Positions 24,540 to 32,343 of a stretch of 64,000 nucleotides of DNA are shown here, one piece after another (the first letter of the stretch is position 1; every line of letters begins with the position of its first letter). The position numbers and the translations under genes were made by a program. The DNA comes from an uncultured Pelagibacteraceae bacterium (GTDB lineage: Bacteria; Pseudomonadota; Alphaproteobacteria; Pelagibacterales; Pelagibacteraceae): contig CACMXS010000003.1 in assembly GCA_902617715.1 (NCBI GenBank), positions 1 through 64,000 of the forward strand, read 5' to 3'. The notes beneath the pieces are model-generated. The model ran no database searches and had not been told where the DNA came from. It saw only the letters and a program-made list of their open reading frames with translations.

Positions 24540-26291
24540 TTATGAAGCTGATAAAACCCGTTCATACTCCCTAAAATTAAGCTCCCCATTTGCAATTAGT
24601 CTTCTGCCCATATCTTGCATGGTCTGAAAACCCTCTTTTATTGCAATTTCTCTTAATTCAGGTGTTGTTGCTTTTCTAAGTATTGCTTCTTTCACAGGTT
24701 TTGAAACTACCAAAATTTCATAAAGACCCTGTCTTCCCTTATAGCCAGTATCTTTACATTTAGCACAACCTTTTCCTTTTACAGCTTTTACTCTAGAAGC
24801 TTGTTCTGGAGAAAAACCTAAATCCTGTAAAACTTTTGGATTAACATCGTCATCTGGAACTCTACAATCTTTGCAAGTTCTTCTTGCTAATCTTTGTGCT
24901 AAAACTAATTGGCAAGCAGCACTAATTAAATAATCAGGTGTCCCCATATTTTGTAATCTAGTTATTGTGCTTGGAGCATCATTAGTGTGCAAAGTACTAA
25001 ATACCAAGTGTCCTGTTAATGCAGCTTTTAATCCTATATCAACAGTCTCTTTATCTCGCATCTCTCCAACTAGAATAATTTCTGGGTCTTGTCTTAAAAA
25101 AGATCTTAATGCTGCAGCAAAACTTAGTCCAATGTCGTCTTTTATCTGTACTTGTCCAACGCCATCTAGTTCATATTCAACAGGATCTTCAGCTGTTAAA
25201 ATATTTAAGTGAGGCTTACTTACTTCTTTTAAGATACTATAAAGAGTTGTAGATTTACCAGATCCAGTTGGTCCAGTTACTAATATTAATCCTTGAGTTG
25301 AATGTATTGATTTTCTTAAATTTTTTAAATCTGCATCCTCAAAGTTTAGTTGCTCTAAAGTAATGTCACCAGCATCTTTGTTTAATACCCGCATTACTAT
25401 TCTCTCATTATTAGCTGTTGGTAAAATTGATAATCGTAAATCAACAACCTTGCCATCAATTTTAAAATTTATAGCTCCGTCTTGAGGTAATCGTCTTTCA
25501 GCAATATCTAATTTACCCATGATTTTAAATCGGGTTACTACTGCTCCATAATTATCATGAAGAAATTGTTTATACTGCTCTTGCTCTGTTAGCATTCCGT
25601 CTAAACGATATCTTACTCGTGAAGAAAATCTGTAAGGTTCTATATGAATATCACTAACCCCTGATTTGATTGCTTCTGCAACAACTGCTGTACTAAATTT
25701 TATAACTTCAGACTCATTCTCTATAGCTTCTATATCTTCTTCAGGAGCTTTTTCTAAAACTTCACCTGCTTCACCCAAATCAGATTCAAAAGTTTTAGTT
25801 TTTTCCTTATTTTCTTTTCTAATTGTTGCAGTTGTAACATCTCCACTTTCTGATTGAAGTTTTTCTATAAATTCTGAAATCTGAGATATTTTAGCAGCAT
25901 GCAATTCAATATTTTTTTTTGTTATCGCTTTTAAATTTCTCATTAAACCAAGTTTTGAACTGTCAGAGATTGCAATATGAAGAGTTTTGCCTTCAACTTT
26001 AAAAGGAGCTACAAAATTTACATTTATGTAATTTGAAGGTAGAACACTTTTAATTTCATCACTGATTTGAATTTTTGAAAGATCAACAACTTCAAGACTC
26101 TGCTCTTTAACTAATACATCAAGAATTTTATCCTCATCTGTAAGCTTAAGTTCAAAAACTGCGTCTATCTGAGATTTATTTCCTTCAGTGCTAATTTTTT
26201 TAATGTTTATTAAATCTTTTCCAGAGATAATATCATTATCAATTAATACATTTATTAAGTTAATTTCACTTTCTCTACTAATTTTAAGCAT
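24540..26291 (-). CDS. pilB: Type IV pilus assembly ATPase PilB
   Basis: Hexameric extension ATPase of 583 residues. The N-terminal GspE_N domain (about 1-150) is followed by the ATPase core with Walker A GPTGSGKSTTLYS near 340 and Walker B region DPEIILVGEMRDKET near 400. The zinc-binding tetracysteine segment is CKDC..GCAKCKDTGYKGRQGLYE near 470-510. All active-site motifs are present. It ends 20 bases before pilC starts and its ATG abuts the pilQ stop. Confidence 0.95.
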   Translation of the reverse strand: MLKISRESEINLINVLIDNDIISGKDLINIKKISTEGNKSQIDAVFELKLTDEDKILDVLVKEQSLEVVDLSKIQISDEIKSVLPSNYINVNFVAPFKVEGKTLHIAISDSSKLGLMRNLKAITKKNIELHAAKISQISEFIEKLQSESGDVTTATIRKENKEKTKTFESDLGEAGEVLEKAPEEDIEAIENESEVIKFSTAVVAEAIKSGVSDIHIEPYRFSSRVRYRLDGMLTEQEQYKQFLHDNYGAVVTRFKIMGKLDIAERRLPQDGAINFKIDGKVVDLRLSILPTANNERIVMRVLNKDAGDITLEQLNFEDADLKNLRKSIHSTQGLILVTGPTGSGKSTTLYSILKEVSKPHLNILTAEDPVEYELDGVGQVQIKDDIGLSFAAALRSFLRQDPEIILVGEMRDKETVDIGLKAALTGHLVFSTLHTNDAPSTITRLQNMGTPDYLISAACQLVLAQRLARRTCKDCRVPDDDVNPKVLQDLGFSPEQASRVKAVKGKGCAKCKDTGYKGRQGLYEILVVSKPVKEAILRKATTPELREIAIKEGFQTMQDMGRRLIANGELNFREYERVLSAS

Positions 26292-27833
26292 CTATAAAAT
26301 CCTCGGTGCAATAAATACTAATAATTCATCCATGTTATCAGTATTTGATTTACCTTTAAACAGGTTTCCAACAACAGGTACATTTCCTACTCCTGGAGTT
26401 TGTTGCTTACTATTTGTTAATGCATTCTTCTTAATACCACCAATAACTACGATATCCCCGTCAGCTATTAGTAATTTAGTACTTATTTCCATTTTATTAA
26501 TTGCAGGATCCCCTGGGTTAGATCTATTAGGCGTATCATTATTTACTTGAATATCTAAAAGGACATTACCATCACCTATTATGCTCGGAGTTACTGTCAT
26601 TTTTAAAGCTGCCTCCTTAAATGAAGTATCAGAACCTTCCGCCGAACTTGAAGCATAAGGAATTTCTTCACCTTGAGTAATAGTTGCAACCTGATTGTCT
26701 AAGGTAAATATTTTTGGATTGGAAATAGTTTTTCCCATTCCTTGAGACTCTAAAGCAGTTATTTCTGTTTTTAGAACTGCAGATCCAGTTTGTTTTAAAA
26801 TACCAATACCACTTGTCTTACCCGCTGCTGTAAAGTCAGTAAGTGAGTCTAACGTATTTGCTAAGTTAGCTGTTCCAGATGAACGATCTACGTTTCCAGT
26901 TGATCCAGCTTGCACACCTCCGATAGTTGGATCACCCTGTCTTCTATAAAATCCACCAAGTCTCGTACCTAAAGCTCTTTCAAAGTCAGAGTTTGCCTCA
27001 ACTATAAAAGCTTCGATTAATACTTGTTTAGTCCTTACATCAATTTCTTTTATTATCTTATCTACAACATCTAAATCTTTCTCTTTTCCTCGTGCAATAA
27101 TTGATCTAGTAGTTTTTTCTTCAGTAAATTGTACTAATGAAATTCCTCCTTCAGCAGCTTTAAACAATTCATCTAAAGTAGCTTTAGCTTCAGCAGGACT
27201 TATATAATAAAGTCTAAAAATTTCTGAAATCAATGGCTCTACTGAGTCCTCTAATTCAACTTTTTTTCTTACAGCTGATGCTCTTGCTGATTTCGTAGAC
27301 TCCTGTTGAGTTAAATTGGATGGAGAGTGGACTCTGATTAAATTACTTTGCACATCAAAGTCTGCTGCGTAATTTTTTAAATCTAAAAGAGCATTGAATG
27401 CTTTATCCCAAGGGATATCAATCAATTGAGCAGTAACTGATCCAGCAACCTCATCTCCTATCAAAATATTAATCTCACCAGCTTTTGCCATTAGTTCAAT
27501 TGCAGTTCGGTAATCTAGATTTTGGAATTTAAAAGACACACTTTGTTTTAGTAATTTATATTCATCACCAATTAATAAATAATTTCTAGTTTTTTGAGAG
27601 GAAATTTGTTTTCTTTTACCAAGCTTGATTACATCTCCTTCAGCTGGTTGTGGACCCATTGAGGCAGTTTTATCTACTTCTATTCTACCTTTTTTCTTAA
27701 TATCATCTTTAATAAGAGGGGTGTTATGTTTGAACTTTTTCTTACCAAAATTAGGGTCTGTAGCACAACCACTCAAGAGTAAAGCTGATACAAAACTAAA
27801 CAAAATTAAAAATTTAAATTTTTTAATATTCAT
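26292..27833 (-). CDS. pilQ: Outer-membrane secretin of the pilus (PilQ/MshL type), predicted lipoprotein
   Basis: Secretin of 513 residues that forms the outer-membrane exit channel. The signal peptide ends in a lipobox (ALLLSGC), so it is probably lipid-anchored, like MshL-type secretins and unlike most PilQ. A secretin/TonB short N-terminal domain (VSFKFQNLDYRTAIELMAKA) lies at about 95-170, an N1 domain follows, and the secretin core is from about 260 to the end (VLIEAFIVEANSDFERALG, NPKIFTLDNQVATITQGEEIPY, LLVFIAPRIL). It is short for PilQ because AMIN domains are missing. It overlaps pilP by 11 bases. Confidence 0.92.
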   Translation of the reverse strand: MNIKKFKFLILFSFVSALLLSGCATDPNFGKKKFKHNTPLIKDDIKKKGRIEVDKTASMGPQPAEGDVIKLGKRKQISSQKTRNYLLIGDEYKLLKQSVSFKFQNLDYRTAIELMAKAGEINILIGDEVAGSVTAQLIDIPWDKAFNALLDLKNYAADFDVQSNLIRVHSPSNLTQQESTKSARASAVRKKVELEDSVEPLISEIFRLYYISPAEAKATLDELFKAAEGGISLVQFTEEKTTRSIIARGKEKDLDVVDKIIKEIDVRTKQVLIEAFIVEANSDFERALGTRLGGFYRRQGDPTIGGVQAGSTGNVDRSSGTANLANTLDSLTDFTAAGKTSGIGILKQTGSAVLKTEITALESQGMGKTISNPKIFTLDNQVATITQGEEIPYASSSAEGSDTSFKEAALKMTVTPSIIGDGNVLLDIQVNNDTPNRSNPGDPAINKMEISTKLLIADGDIVVIGGIKKNALTNSKQQTPGVGNVPVVGNLFKGKSNTDNMDELLVFIAPRIL

Positions 27834-28329
27834 TTGCCTCTCTTATCTGATTTTTAAAGTTCATAATAATATATTTATTTTCACCATCGTTTTCAAAAAC
27901 AGCTCGTTTAATATTTACATCAACAAGTTTAACGCCACTTAAAACTTCTTCAAATAATTCAACAGTCATAAATTCACCGTTATCATCAACTAACGTTATA
28001 AAGCTATTGTCTTGAGCAGAAAATGATCCAACAAGTTTATAAGTTCTTAATTTAACAGCGCTTGAGGTAGGTGTGGATGCAGTTACTATATCACTTGCAG
28101 TAGATGCGTCTCCAGCAAAAGGATCATTTAATGGCAAAGGTTCTTCGTCTACCACAACTGAACCTGTCTCATTATCTATATTATTTTTTTGAGCTGCCTG
28201 TTTTTCTTTTACTTTTTTATTAATCTCTTTTGCTTTATCTACGATATTTTGATCGTGATTATCTGCCACGACTTTTTGTGCAAAAGTAAAGATCATTAGT
28301 ATTAAAATTATGAGCCTAAAAAAATTCAT
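27823..28329 (-). CDS. pilP: PilP-like pilus periplasmic lipoprotein/pilotin-type protein
   Basis: A 168-residue exported protein in the pilP position between pilO and pilQ. The N-terminus is a signal peptide (cut after VVADN), but without a lipobox cysteine, unlike typical PilP. A charged linker (about 25-65) contains the PLNDPFAG segment seen in PilP-type proteins. A beta-rich C-terminal domain (about 95-165, YKLVGSFSAQDNSFITLVDDNG) would contact the secretin. Identification rests on position, layout and the HR-like domain. Confidence 0.72.
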   Translation of the reverse strand: MNFFRLIILILMIFTFAQKVVADNHDQNIVDKAKEINKKVKEKQAAQKNNIDNETGSVVVDEEPLPLNDPFAGDASTASDIVTASTPTSSAVKLRTYKLVGSFSAQDNSFITLVDDNGEFMTVELFEEVLSGVKLVDVNIKRAVFENDGENKYIIMNFKNQIREANEY

Positions 28330-29011
28330 CTGGTAAACCCACTATTGTTAAAACTCCATTTACAACTACCGTACTGGTTGTATCCCCTTTTATCACTTTA
28401 ATTGTTTCTTTGTCAAAATTTAACATCTTTTGAGACATCGCCACTTGTCGTTTAAACTTGATATATCCAAGAAAATTGCCCTTTATTTGAAAATCTACAG
28501 GTATTTTATAATACGCAATGTTTTTTTTAGCCTTTGTGTCAACTTTTTTCTTCTTTTTCTTTTTCTTTTTCTTTTTTTCTGTAGATGCCATTGCTGAGGC
28601 CTTAGTGATTGCTTTTGGCTTACCTTTTTCAATTTTTGATATAACCAAATTATTTAATCCAGCAAATTCACTTAAGGTCTCATATAAACCCTCTACTTCT
28701 GCTTTACTGTGAAAGAGCGTAGAATAATTTTCGTATCGAGGAGTAAGTTTTTTAATTTTTGCTTTATTGTTTGAGATATCTTTGTTCATCTTTTCAATTT
28801 CAGCCTGTTTTTTTTGCATATTATCAAGCTGAGCTTTTTTCTTATCAACAATAGGATTAAGAACAGTATAGAATATAATTAGGAATAAAATTACAGATCC
28901 AAAACCAATCCCAAATTTTATTAAAGTTTTTTTATCTATTGATTGAATTTTGGCCTTAATACTTTCTACATTTATATTCTTCAAATCTAAATTAATGTTT
29001 TTTAAATCCAT
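28316..29011 (-). CDS. pilO: PilO-like pilus alignment-complex protein with internal lysine run
   Basis: Bitopic inner-membrane protein of 231 residues: cytoplasmic N-terminus, membrane helix at about 33-52, coiled coil at about 55-100 and a periplasmic ferredoxin-like domain, the PilO layout. The segment IPVDFQIKGNFLGYIKFKRQVA is typical of PilO. A run of about ten consecutive lysines near residue 150 interrupts the domain and is not a family feature; it is encoded by low-complexity A-rich DNA. It overlaps pilP by 14 bases and follows the PilM-PilN fusion by 3. Confidence 0.82.
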   Translation of the reverse strand: MDLKNINLDLKNINVESIKAKIQSIDKKTLIKFGIGFGSVILFLIIFYTVLNPIVDKKKAQLDNMQKKQAEIEKMNKDISNNKAKIKKLTPRYENYSTLFHSKAEVEGLYETLSEFAGLNNLVISKIEKGKPKAITKASAMASTEKKKKKKKKKKKVDTKAKKNIAYYKIPVDFQIKGNFLGYIKFKRQVAMSQKMLNFDKETIKVIKGDTTSTVVVNGVLTIVGLPDEFF

Positions 29012-29014
29012 AAA

Positions 29015-31435
29015 TTATCCTTTAACATCTATTATTACTGTAAAGTTCTTTTTAATATCTGCAGAGTCTCCTGCTTTACCCTTAAAATTCATATTTCCTA
29101 GTGAAGCTTGGGTAACTAATTCTTGAGCTCCCAAATTATTTATTAATTTTAAAATATCTTGATCTGTTGCAGCCTGACCTTTTATTACTACTCTATTTTT
29201 TCCATTATAATCAACAGAGTCAAATTTTATTCTTTTTGGAACACTCATAGCAACTTGTGCTAAAACTCTGTAACTAATTTTTTTATTTGATTTAAGACTA
29301 TTGCTTAATTTTAATGTATTCGAAATTACCGCTAGTTCTTTTTTAATTTTCTTTTGTTCAGCTTTTTTTATTTTATGAGTTTTTAGTATTTTGTCGTAGT
29401 TAACTAACTTTTTATTATAAGAATGAATGTTCCAAAAAGATAATGCAAAAAGGAATAAATATACTGCTGCAACTGTAGCTGTAATTCCCTTGAAAGCAAA
29501 ATTTGAAAATGCTTTCATCTTTTTCTCTTTGATCATTCCTTTTCGATTAGGTAATAAATTTATATTTTTGACAGCAGTTACAAATTTATAATAACCAAAG
29601 ACGTCTAATTTTCTAAAAGCAAGACCTATTACTGAAGATAAATAAGATCTATTAGGCAAATCAACTTTATCTTTATTTTGTTGAGGAATTAATAATCCAT
29701 CCATTGGATCGAATAAATTAAAACTTACATTTAGTAAAATTTTTCTAAAATTAGCTAAATAATCTTCAACATTCTGTAAATCAGAAACAACTTTTATATT
29801 TCTAATTCTTTTTTCATATTTAGTTTCAAAGTCTTGAACAGCTTGTTTTACTTGTGTTATAAATCTTCTTACAAGTGCTTCTTTTTCTTCGGCATCTTGA
29901 GACTCTAATAGTATTTTTCTGTCTTGCCCTCGTAAAAAAATATCAGTAATTATTGGATTATTATCATATAAAATCATTAGATAATTTTCATCTAAACCAA
30001 ACTCTAAAACTGCAGTTAAATTTGCATCATCGGCTTTATTTGAAATTTGATTTATCTGATCTACTGCAGATTTTAATGCAAAACATTTTACATCAATTAT
30101 AACTGGGTTAAGATTACTTTGTTTAATGATTGAAGTATAATTATTTATATCAGCTAGTTTTGAGGCAACAAATAAAATATCCATTGTATTTGCTTTTTCA
30201 TTTCTATTTATTACCTGGTGAAAAATTGAATAGTCATCCAAGTTATCAGTTAATTGAACTAAATTTTCCCAAAGTGAATTAGTTTCTATTGCTTTTTGCA
30301 ATTCCTCTTCCTTCATTAAAGGCGCAGTAACAACTCTTATAATTGCACTTGTAACAGGTATAGCTATAGCAGCATTAAGAGTTGAAATTTTAGACTTTTG
30401 TAATGCAATTGAAAGTTCAGCTCCTAATTTTTCTCCGTTATCTAAAACATTTGCATCATCTGGAAGATCAACTGAATGAACATAAAATTTATCTAATACC
30501 CATTGATTTGATTTGTTTGTTGAAACTTGAGCTAATCTGATTTCTTTATTTGTAATTTCTACACCAACAATTTCCTCACCTTTTACTGATGACTTACCAA
30601 TTTTAGATTTGAAAAAATTTCCAACTTTTTTTGTAAGCTCACTTGTTTTTAAAGATTGTGGTGAGCTAGAACTTTTTTTAATAAAATCTGGTTTTTTAAA
30701 TTTAATTTTTTTTAGATTATCTAGAAAAGCAAACTTAGATTTCTTTTCTTCTGTAACATCTTCTACAACTTGGCTTAAATTTGCAGTGTCATCTTTTTTT
30801 GGTTCTGATGTTACAATTGGTTGACTTGTTTCTTGAGGTTTTTCAATTTCGTTCGGAGTTTCTAATTGAGTAGTAGATTGTTCAGTAGTAACGTTCTGGT
30901 CAACAGTAGTAGTTTGTTCTGTAATTTCTTTTTCTTTAGCCTGACCAGAAACTACATCATCAAACCATTTTTCTAAAATAGGAATTGCTTCTTCTAAATT
31001 TGGAGTTCCCGATGATGAAATTTTTTGTTTTCCCTCATGATAAAGTCGTCCAACCCAATTTTTTGACTTTAATTCACCTTTATATTTGTCTTGTCGAACA
31101 TAAATATGCAATCTTCCATCTTTTTTGTGGATCACTTCACGTCCTGGACTAACCTCTTCCTCTTTCGTTTCACTCGAAACGCTAGAAGTTTGTTGATCTT
31201 CATTATTTTGAGTTTCTAAATTCTGATTAATACCTTTTTCTTCTGAGGAAATATCATTATTTTGGTTTTGATCATTATTTTGATCATCATTTACATTCCC
31301 ATCAGTAGTGGAGTCGTTATTTTGAGTTTCTACACTCTCAGGTTGATCATTTTTATCAACTGATGGTTGATTTTCAGTCTCTGACTGAGATGAACCCTCA
31401 TCAATAATTTTTTTATCGTCTTCTTGGTCGCTCAT
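29015..31435 (-). CDS. pilM: PilM-PilN fusion protein with long N-terminal extension
   Basis: An 806-residue protein. Residues about 1-95 are disordered and rich in Asn, Gln, Asp, Glu and Ser. Residues about 96-165 form a small basic domain (GRLHIYVRQDKYKGELKSKNWVGRLYHEG) that I do not recognise. After a second disordered linker, about 283-600 is an actin-like PilM domain (GEEIVGVEITNKEIRLAQVST). A membrane helix at about 640-660, a coiled coil and a periplasmic domain complete a PilN module. PilM and PilN are normally separate proteins that bind each other, so the fusion fixes a 1:1 ratio. It is first in its operon, downstream of the repeat array. Confidence 0.85.
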   Translation of the reverse strand: MSDQEDDKKIIDEGSSQSETENQPSVDKNDQPESVETQNNDSTTDGNVNDDQNNDQNQNNDISSEEKGINQNLETQNNEDQQTSSVSSETKEEEVSPGREVIHKKDGRLHIYVRQDKYKGELKSKNWVGRLYHEGKQKISSSGTPNLEEAIPILEKWFDDVVSGQAKEKEITEQTTTVDQNVTTEQSTTQLETPNEIEKPQETSQPIVTSEPKKDDTANLSQVVEDVTEEKKSKFAFLDNLKKIKFKKPDFIKKSSSSPQSLKTSELTKKVGNFFKSKIGKSSVKGEEIVGVEITNKEIRLAQVSTNKSNQWVLDKFYVHSVDLPDDANVLDNGEKLGAELSIALQKSKISTLNAAIAIPVTSAIIRVVTAPLMKEEELQKAIETNSLWENLVQLTDNLDDYSIFHQVINRNEKANTMDILFVASKLADINNYTSIIKQSNLNPVIIDVKCFALKSAVDQINQISNKADDANLTAVLEFGLDENYLMILYDNNPIITDIFLRGQDRKILLESQDAEEKEALVRRFITQVKQAVQDFETKYEKRIRNIKVVSDLQNVEDYLANFRKILLNVSFNLFDPMDGLLIPQQNKDKVDLPNRSYLSSVIGLAFRKLDVFGYYKFVTAVKNINLLPNRKGMIKEKKMKAFSNFAFKGITATVAAVYLFLFALSFWNIHSYNKKLVNYDKILKTHKIKKAEQKKIKKELAVISNTLKLSNSLKSNKKISYRVLAQVAMSVPKRIKFDSVDYNGKNRVVIKGQAATDQDILKLINNLGAQELVTQASLGNMNFKGKAGDSADIKKNFTVIIDVKG

Positions 31436-31456
31436 TTACAACTCATATTTTTTTTC

Positions 31457-31790
31457 TCTAACACAAATTAACGAATCTCTAACACAAAAAACAAAATTAG
31501 TCTAACACAAAATTATAAAAAAGATGTCCAATTTGGGAATATGATAAAAAAAGTCAATAAAATAGCCATTTTTCAATAAATAAATTTTTTTTTAACTTTT
31601 TTTATAAATTTAATTTAAGGCTCATTCTCTAACACAAAATAGAAATATTGATTTGTGTTAGAGTATTTTTGATTTGTGTTAGAGATAATTTAATTTTATG
31701 AATCTACAAAAAGATAGTAAAATCAATAAAAAAAGAAATTTTGATAAAAAGTTCTCTTTTTGTGTTAGAGTTATAATTTTTTGTGTTAGA
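31457..31790. repeat. Array of eight CTCTAACACAAA repeats in two opposed orientations
   Basis: Core TCTAACACAAA occurs on the plus strand at 31457, 31478, 31501 and 31628, and inverted (TTTGTGTTAGA) at 31652, 31673, 31759 and 31780. Seven of eight extend to CTCTAACACAAA; the third has G first. Start-to-start spacing is 21 bp for three neighbouring pairs and 23 or 24 bp for two more, that is about two helical turns. Four copies in one direction followed by four in the other suggests binding sites for a DNA-binding protein. The innermost pair can also form a 12-bp hairpin. Confidence 0.85.
31528..31537 (-). promoter_or_regulatory. CCCAAATTGG motif, copy 3
   Basis: On the minus strand this reads CCCAAATTGG, 93 bases upstream of the pilM-pilN ATG and inside the repeat array. 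It is identical in all ten bases to the copies at 14300 and 22508. Regulatory function is inferred from recurrence in upstream regions. Confidence 0.45.
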
Positions 31791-31912
31791 GAAAAAATTT
31801 TTTCCCAATTTTTGATTTAAGATAGGTGCGAAAATTAAAATTTTTACTAAAATTTTCAAAAAATTTGACTTTTCAATCCTAAATTGAGTAATTTTTTAGA
31901 AAAAAATAAAAA

Positions 31913-31939
31913 TATTTTTCACTTTTGAGGTGAAAAATA
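31913..31939 (-). terminator. Stem-loop after the 100-residue gene, probable terminator
   Basis: TATTTTTCAC and GTGAAAAATA form a perfect 10-bp stem around a 7-base loop. On the minus strand it lies about 93 bases after the stop codon at 32032 and is followed by a T-rich stretch. The stem is mostly A:T, so strength is uncertain. It would separate the GAF-PP2C transcript from the pil operon promoter region. Confidence 0.5.
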
Positions 31940-32031
31940 AAAAAAAATTAAAATCTTATTATGATTTATAAGATTCAAAGTAAAAAAATTATAAATTTTA
32001 AATTTTTATACAATTTAATTAAATTTTTATT

Positions 32032-32334
32032 CTAATTAGGTTCACCTCGTATGTCAGTAGTTAATTCTTGATAAACTAAAACTGAAATAGTGTTTAAATT
32101 GTTCATTACTCTTTCAAAATCCCAACTTAAATCTACATCATTACAATTTAATTCATTATAATAATATACTTTAGCTTTCGGAATGGTTGGGAATTCATCT
32201 TGAGAGATAATATTAAGCTGATTTGTTTTTTTTTCAATTGTAAAGTTATATCTACAAACATTTGAAGTCGCCCAATATAAAAGAGAAGCAATAAGTATTG
32301 CAACAAAAATCATTACTTTACTTGTAGCAAACAT
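32032..32334 (-). CDS. Small single-span membrane protein of unknown function
   Basis: A 100-residue protein with an N-terminal membrane anchor (MIFVAILIASLLYWATS) and a periplasmic domain of about 75 residues with two cysteines (VCRYN and LNCND). No family is recognised. It starts 9 bases after the GAF-PP2C phosphatase gene and is probably co-transcribed with it, so it may sense or tether something in the same pathway; that is inference. It is flanked downstream by the terminator and repeat array. Confidence 0.6.
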   Translation of the reverse strand: MFATSKVMIFVAILIASLLYWATSNVCRYNFTIEKKTNQLNIISQDEFPTIPKAKVYYYNELNCNDVDLSWDFERVMNNLNTISVLVYQELTTDIRGEPN

Positions 32335-32343
32335 AAAAAAAAA

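Larger units (their letters stand above)
31436..32031. promoter_or_regulatory. 596-base AT-rich intergenic region upstream of the pil operon, with repeat array, motif and terminator
   Basis: This is the only gap over 300 bases in the window. No ORF with coding character is visible. It contains eight CTCTAACACAAA repeats (31457-31790), the shared CCCAAATTGG motif (31528-31537, minus strand) and a terminator-like stem-loop (31913-31939). The start of pilM-pilN is at one end and the 100-residue minus-strand gene ends at the other. It must hold the promoter of the pilM-to-pilC operon; a TATAAT on the minus strand at about 31513 is a possible -10 box but lacks a good -35. Confidence 0.7.

Noticed and set aside
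31457-31790. CTCTAACACAAA array as a CRISPR
   Set aside because: The units are too short, occur in both orientations, are irregularly spaced overall, and no cas gene is nearby.
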